Below, piece after piece: positions 62,320 through 64,000 of a stretch of 64,000 nucleotides of DNA. The notes under the pieces are model-generated. The model saw only the letters and a program-made list of their open reading frames with translations, made no database searches and was not told where the DNA came from. The stretch is from contig CM007337.1 of NCBI GenBank assembly GCA_000333855.2, forward strand, positions 45,259-109,258. The letters are read 5' to 3'. The position numbers and the translations under genes were made by a program. Each line of letters begins with the position of its first letter. The stretch's first letter is position 1. This DNA is from Endotrypanum monterogeii (Eukaryota; Euglenozoa; Kinetoplastea; Trypanosomatida; Trypanosomatidae).

Positions 62320-63138
62320 GGATCCATTGTCACTCAAGAAAATGTTAAACAGCTTTTTTTTTTTCAAGTGATGATAAACACACTAAGAGTTATCAGCAGA
62401 GCAAATGTAAATAAGACACCGCTCTGCTTTGGATAGTGGTGACTCGATCCCTGGTTTGTCGAATCCCGCCCTGAAAGAAAGCTAGACGCACAGTGGAATG
62501 CAGTGAACACCTTAAGAAGCCGGTGGGCGTTAGAACGGAGGTTTCGATACAATAACTATGCCGGAACAAGTCAGCATTAGAGGATAAGCGATTTTGAAGT
62601 AAAAAAAAAGAAGGCTTGCGGAAAAGTGCTGGCACGACAATAAGTGTTGCTTGCCCTAGCAAGCATGTGTGGCACGTTCCATAGCCGGTAGAGACACAGA
62701 AAAGTGAAAACGGGAGAAGAAAGCTGATCTTCATGTGATATACAGAACTCTTAGGGAATAGAGCTTGCAAGAAGAGGTATCATTCCTGTTCCTTTCAATA
62801 GAGGCTCATGGGACTTACCTGTCTTTGACCTAAAGAGACAGCCAACGATAACGTCTCGCCCCTCCGGGGACAAACACCAGTGCTTCTGCACACATGCTAG
62901 CCCTCAGTTTGCGAGGAAGACGGCCACACGCTAAAACCCCAACGTGAAAAGCCCAAAAGTAGATGCGTTGAGTTTCATCATGGCAAGCGCTCAGTAACAT
63001 GAGAGAAGAAAAAACATCGTACAATCGAATAGCAAAAAGGAAAGGTTGTCCTGGTGCACTCAGAGAAAGAATATATACTGCGAAAGGGAGTAGAAAAGGT
63101 AAAAAGGGTATGCGAGAGGTAGGACTTCGAAAAGCCAC
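62320..63138. other. Spacer between the secreted-protein gene and the 1745-aa gene
   Basis: No gene seen. Unlike other spacers it has almost no microsatellites, only short T- or A-runs (62353-62364, 62600-62610). A pyrimidine-rich stretch on the coding strand ending CTCTTAG near 62393 is a possible acceptor for the large gene. A nine-codon upstream frame overlaps that gene's start. Confidence 0.55.
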
Positions 63139-63561
63139 TCAAACAGAACGAGGCGCGGAGCACTTCTTGCAGTTAATCTTTGCAAAGCCCAAATCAAGAA
63201 GGATTTCATCTGTTACGGGGTCATAGATGATGTCCAACGTCAAATTGTTTTCCGTGAGAACTGAGCCAATGCAATCATTGGGATCTGTAGCACCAACAAC
63301 CACTGCGTGGTGTGTCTTGACATCGTACTCGAGTTTCTCATCTTTGCAGTGGAGTTCCATTCCTAACCCCTTCATGTTAAAATCAAACAATTCCACATCA
63401 GCCTTCACAGTCACATTACCTACAACAAGGCCATTTGCGTAATTCCCACAGTATGTACCTTCGGGCATCCTTTCTGTGACTGAGATTGCAACCCCCAATG
63501 TGGCCATGAAGGCGGCAAGAATTACCACGACATGTAGGAGGTACTTTCTGTTGAAAAGCAT
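63139..63561 (-). CDS. Small secreted/signal-peptide protein (hypothetical)
   Basis: A 140-residue protein with an N-terminal signal peptide (hydrophobic residues about 8-26, probable cleavage after 'LGVAIS'). The mature part of about 113 residues is beta-rich and has six cysteines, the first in 'EGTYCGNYANG' and the last pair in 'INCKKC', and two N-glycosylation sequons ('NVTV' and 'NLTL'). The pattern suggests a disulfide-bonded extracellular domain, with no GPI signal or membrane anchor at the C-terminus. I do not recognise the family. Many codons end in A or T (for example TTT, GAA, GGT, AAT), unlike the GC-rich third positions of neighbouring genes. The ATG at 63559-63561 opens the frame. 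It might be a surface or secreted protein, possibly one of a tandem set beyond the window. Confidence 0.8.
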   Translation of the reverse strand: MLFNRKYLLHVVVILAAFMATLGVAISVTERMPEGTYCGNYANGLVVGNVTVKADVELFDFNMKGLGMELHCKDEKLEYDVKTHHAVVVGATDPNDCIGSVLTENNLTLDIIYDPVTDEILLDLGFAKINCKKCSAPRSV

Positions 63562-64000
63562 TTTCGGTAAAGTTTTCGGCTGTACACTTCGATTATGGGA
63601 TATGGTAGAGTATGAGAAAATAGAAACCTATATTGGCAAAAGATAGCTGAGTTGAGAATTCAGGAGTCTTCACTATGCATCTTACAGTACGGGAGCAGCA
63701 AGGGGGAGAAGAAGCAAAGAGGATTGAAGGATACAAAAGGAAAGTTTAGAAAAACGTCGACAAGTCTATAAGGTGTGAAGCAGAGGGACTCCAGCCACAG
63801 TGACTACTGCGGAAGCTCCCTTAGGGCTACCACATTCTTTGCCCTCGTCGACGTGAAATTATGCCTTGGTGCAAGTCATGAATCGGAAAGAAGTTCAGAG
63901 AACACGTCGTCAGCACGATTTTCTGTGAAGAAGTATATGATGTATTAGGATGCTCTGCACAAGATAGCTTGTTTTCTCTTGAAAGACGCATAGCACAGTT
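63562..64000. other. Right-edge non-coding region
   Basis: No gene is seen. The sequence is AT-richer than elsewhere and free of long simple repeats. It is the upstream region of the small secreted-protein gene and possibly the 3' UTR of a gene beyond the window. Confidence 0.5.

Overview
The window is a trypanosomatid nuclear chromosome segment, most likely Leishmania. Long intron-free GC-balanced ORFs, all on one strand, are separated by 0.7-4.3 kb spacers full of (GT)n, (TA)n, (GA)n and homopolymer tracts. The protein set is typical of kinetoplastids: an H2A.Z with a long Lys/Gly tail, a CBS without haem or Bateman domains, and an SmD3-like protein with an insertion. From memory, H2A.Z and CBS lie on Leishmania chromosome 17, so this is probably the chromosome 17 equivalent. 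The subgenus (perhaps Viannia) is not settled by what I can see.

All supported genes lie on the minus strand, so the window reads as one right-to-left polycistronic unit with no strand switch. I found no tRNA, rRNA, SL-RNA, intron or intact transposon. The spacers are purine-rich on the plus strand, which makes them pyrimidine-rich in the transcript. Several genes have a pyrimidine tract plus AG shortly before the ATG, as expected for trans-splicing of the spliced leader. Some long ORFs extend into such tracts or begin at a non-ATG codon. I trimmed those starts to the first plausible ATG.

In transcription order (right to left): a small signal-peptide protein (63.1-63.6 kb); a 1745-aa protein with a Hemingway/CFAP97-like N-terminus and dsRBD-like segments (57.1-62.3); a DUF2439 protein related to the Mte1/Dbl2/ZGRF1 N-terminus (55.5-56.4); a CFAP20DC-like protein broken by two compensating one-base frame shifts (49.9-54.3); an SmD3-like protein (48.2-49.0); a RING plus ePHD-like protein (44.9-47.0); histone H2A.Z (43.7-44.2); complex I 24-kDa subunit NDUFV2 (39.1-40.0); a low-complexity protein (36.0-38.4); cystathionine beta-synthase (31.8-32.9); a split-BTB/RCC1 protein (24.8-28.4); a tandem duplication with an assembly gap (21.9-23.35); an MGC-acylated WD40 protein (19.6-21.7); a degenerate kinesin-9-like protein (12.1-15.3); CFAP206 (8.4-10.5); peptidase T (5.7-7.0); and an ER-type membrane/secretory protein with two thioredoxin-like folds (1.5-4.15).

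The genes do not form a single pathway, as is normal in kinetoplastid polycistrons. Themes recur, though: flagellum/axoneme (CFAP206, kinesin-9-like, CFAP20DC-like, possibly the CFAP97-like protein) and chromatin (H2A.Z next to a RING-ePHD protein). I found no defence or mobile system. The points most worth following up are the two frame breaks, the degenerate kinesin, the RING-ePHD/H2A.Z pair, the Sm protein with its insertion, and the duplicated element at the gap.
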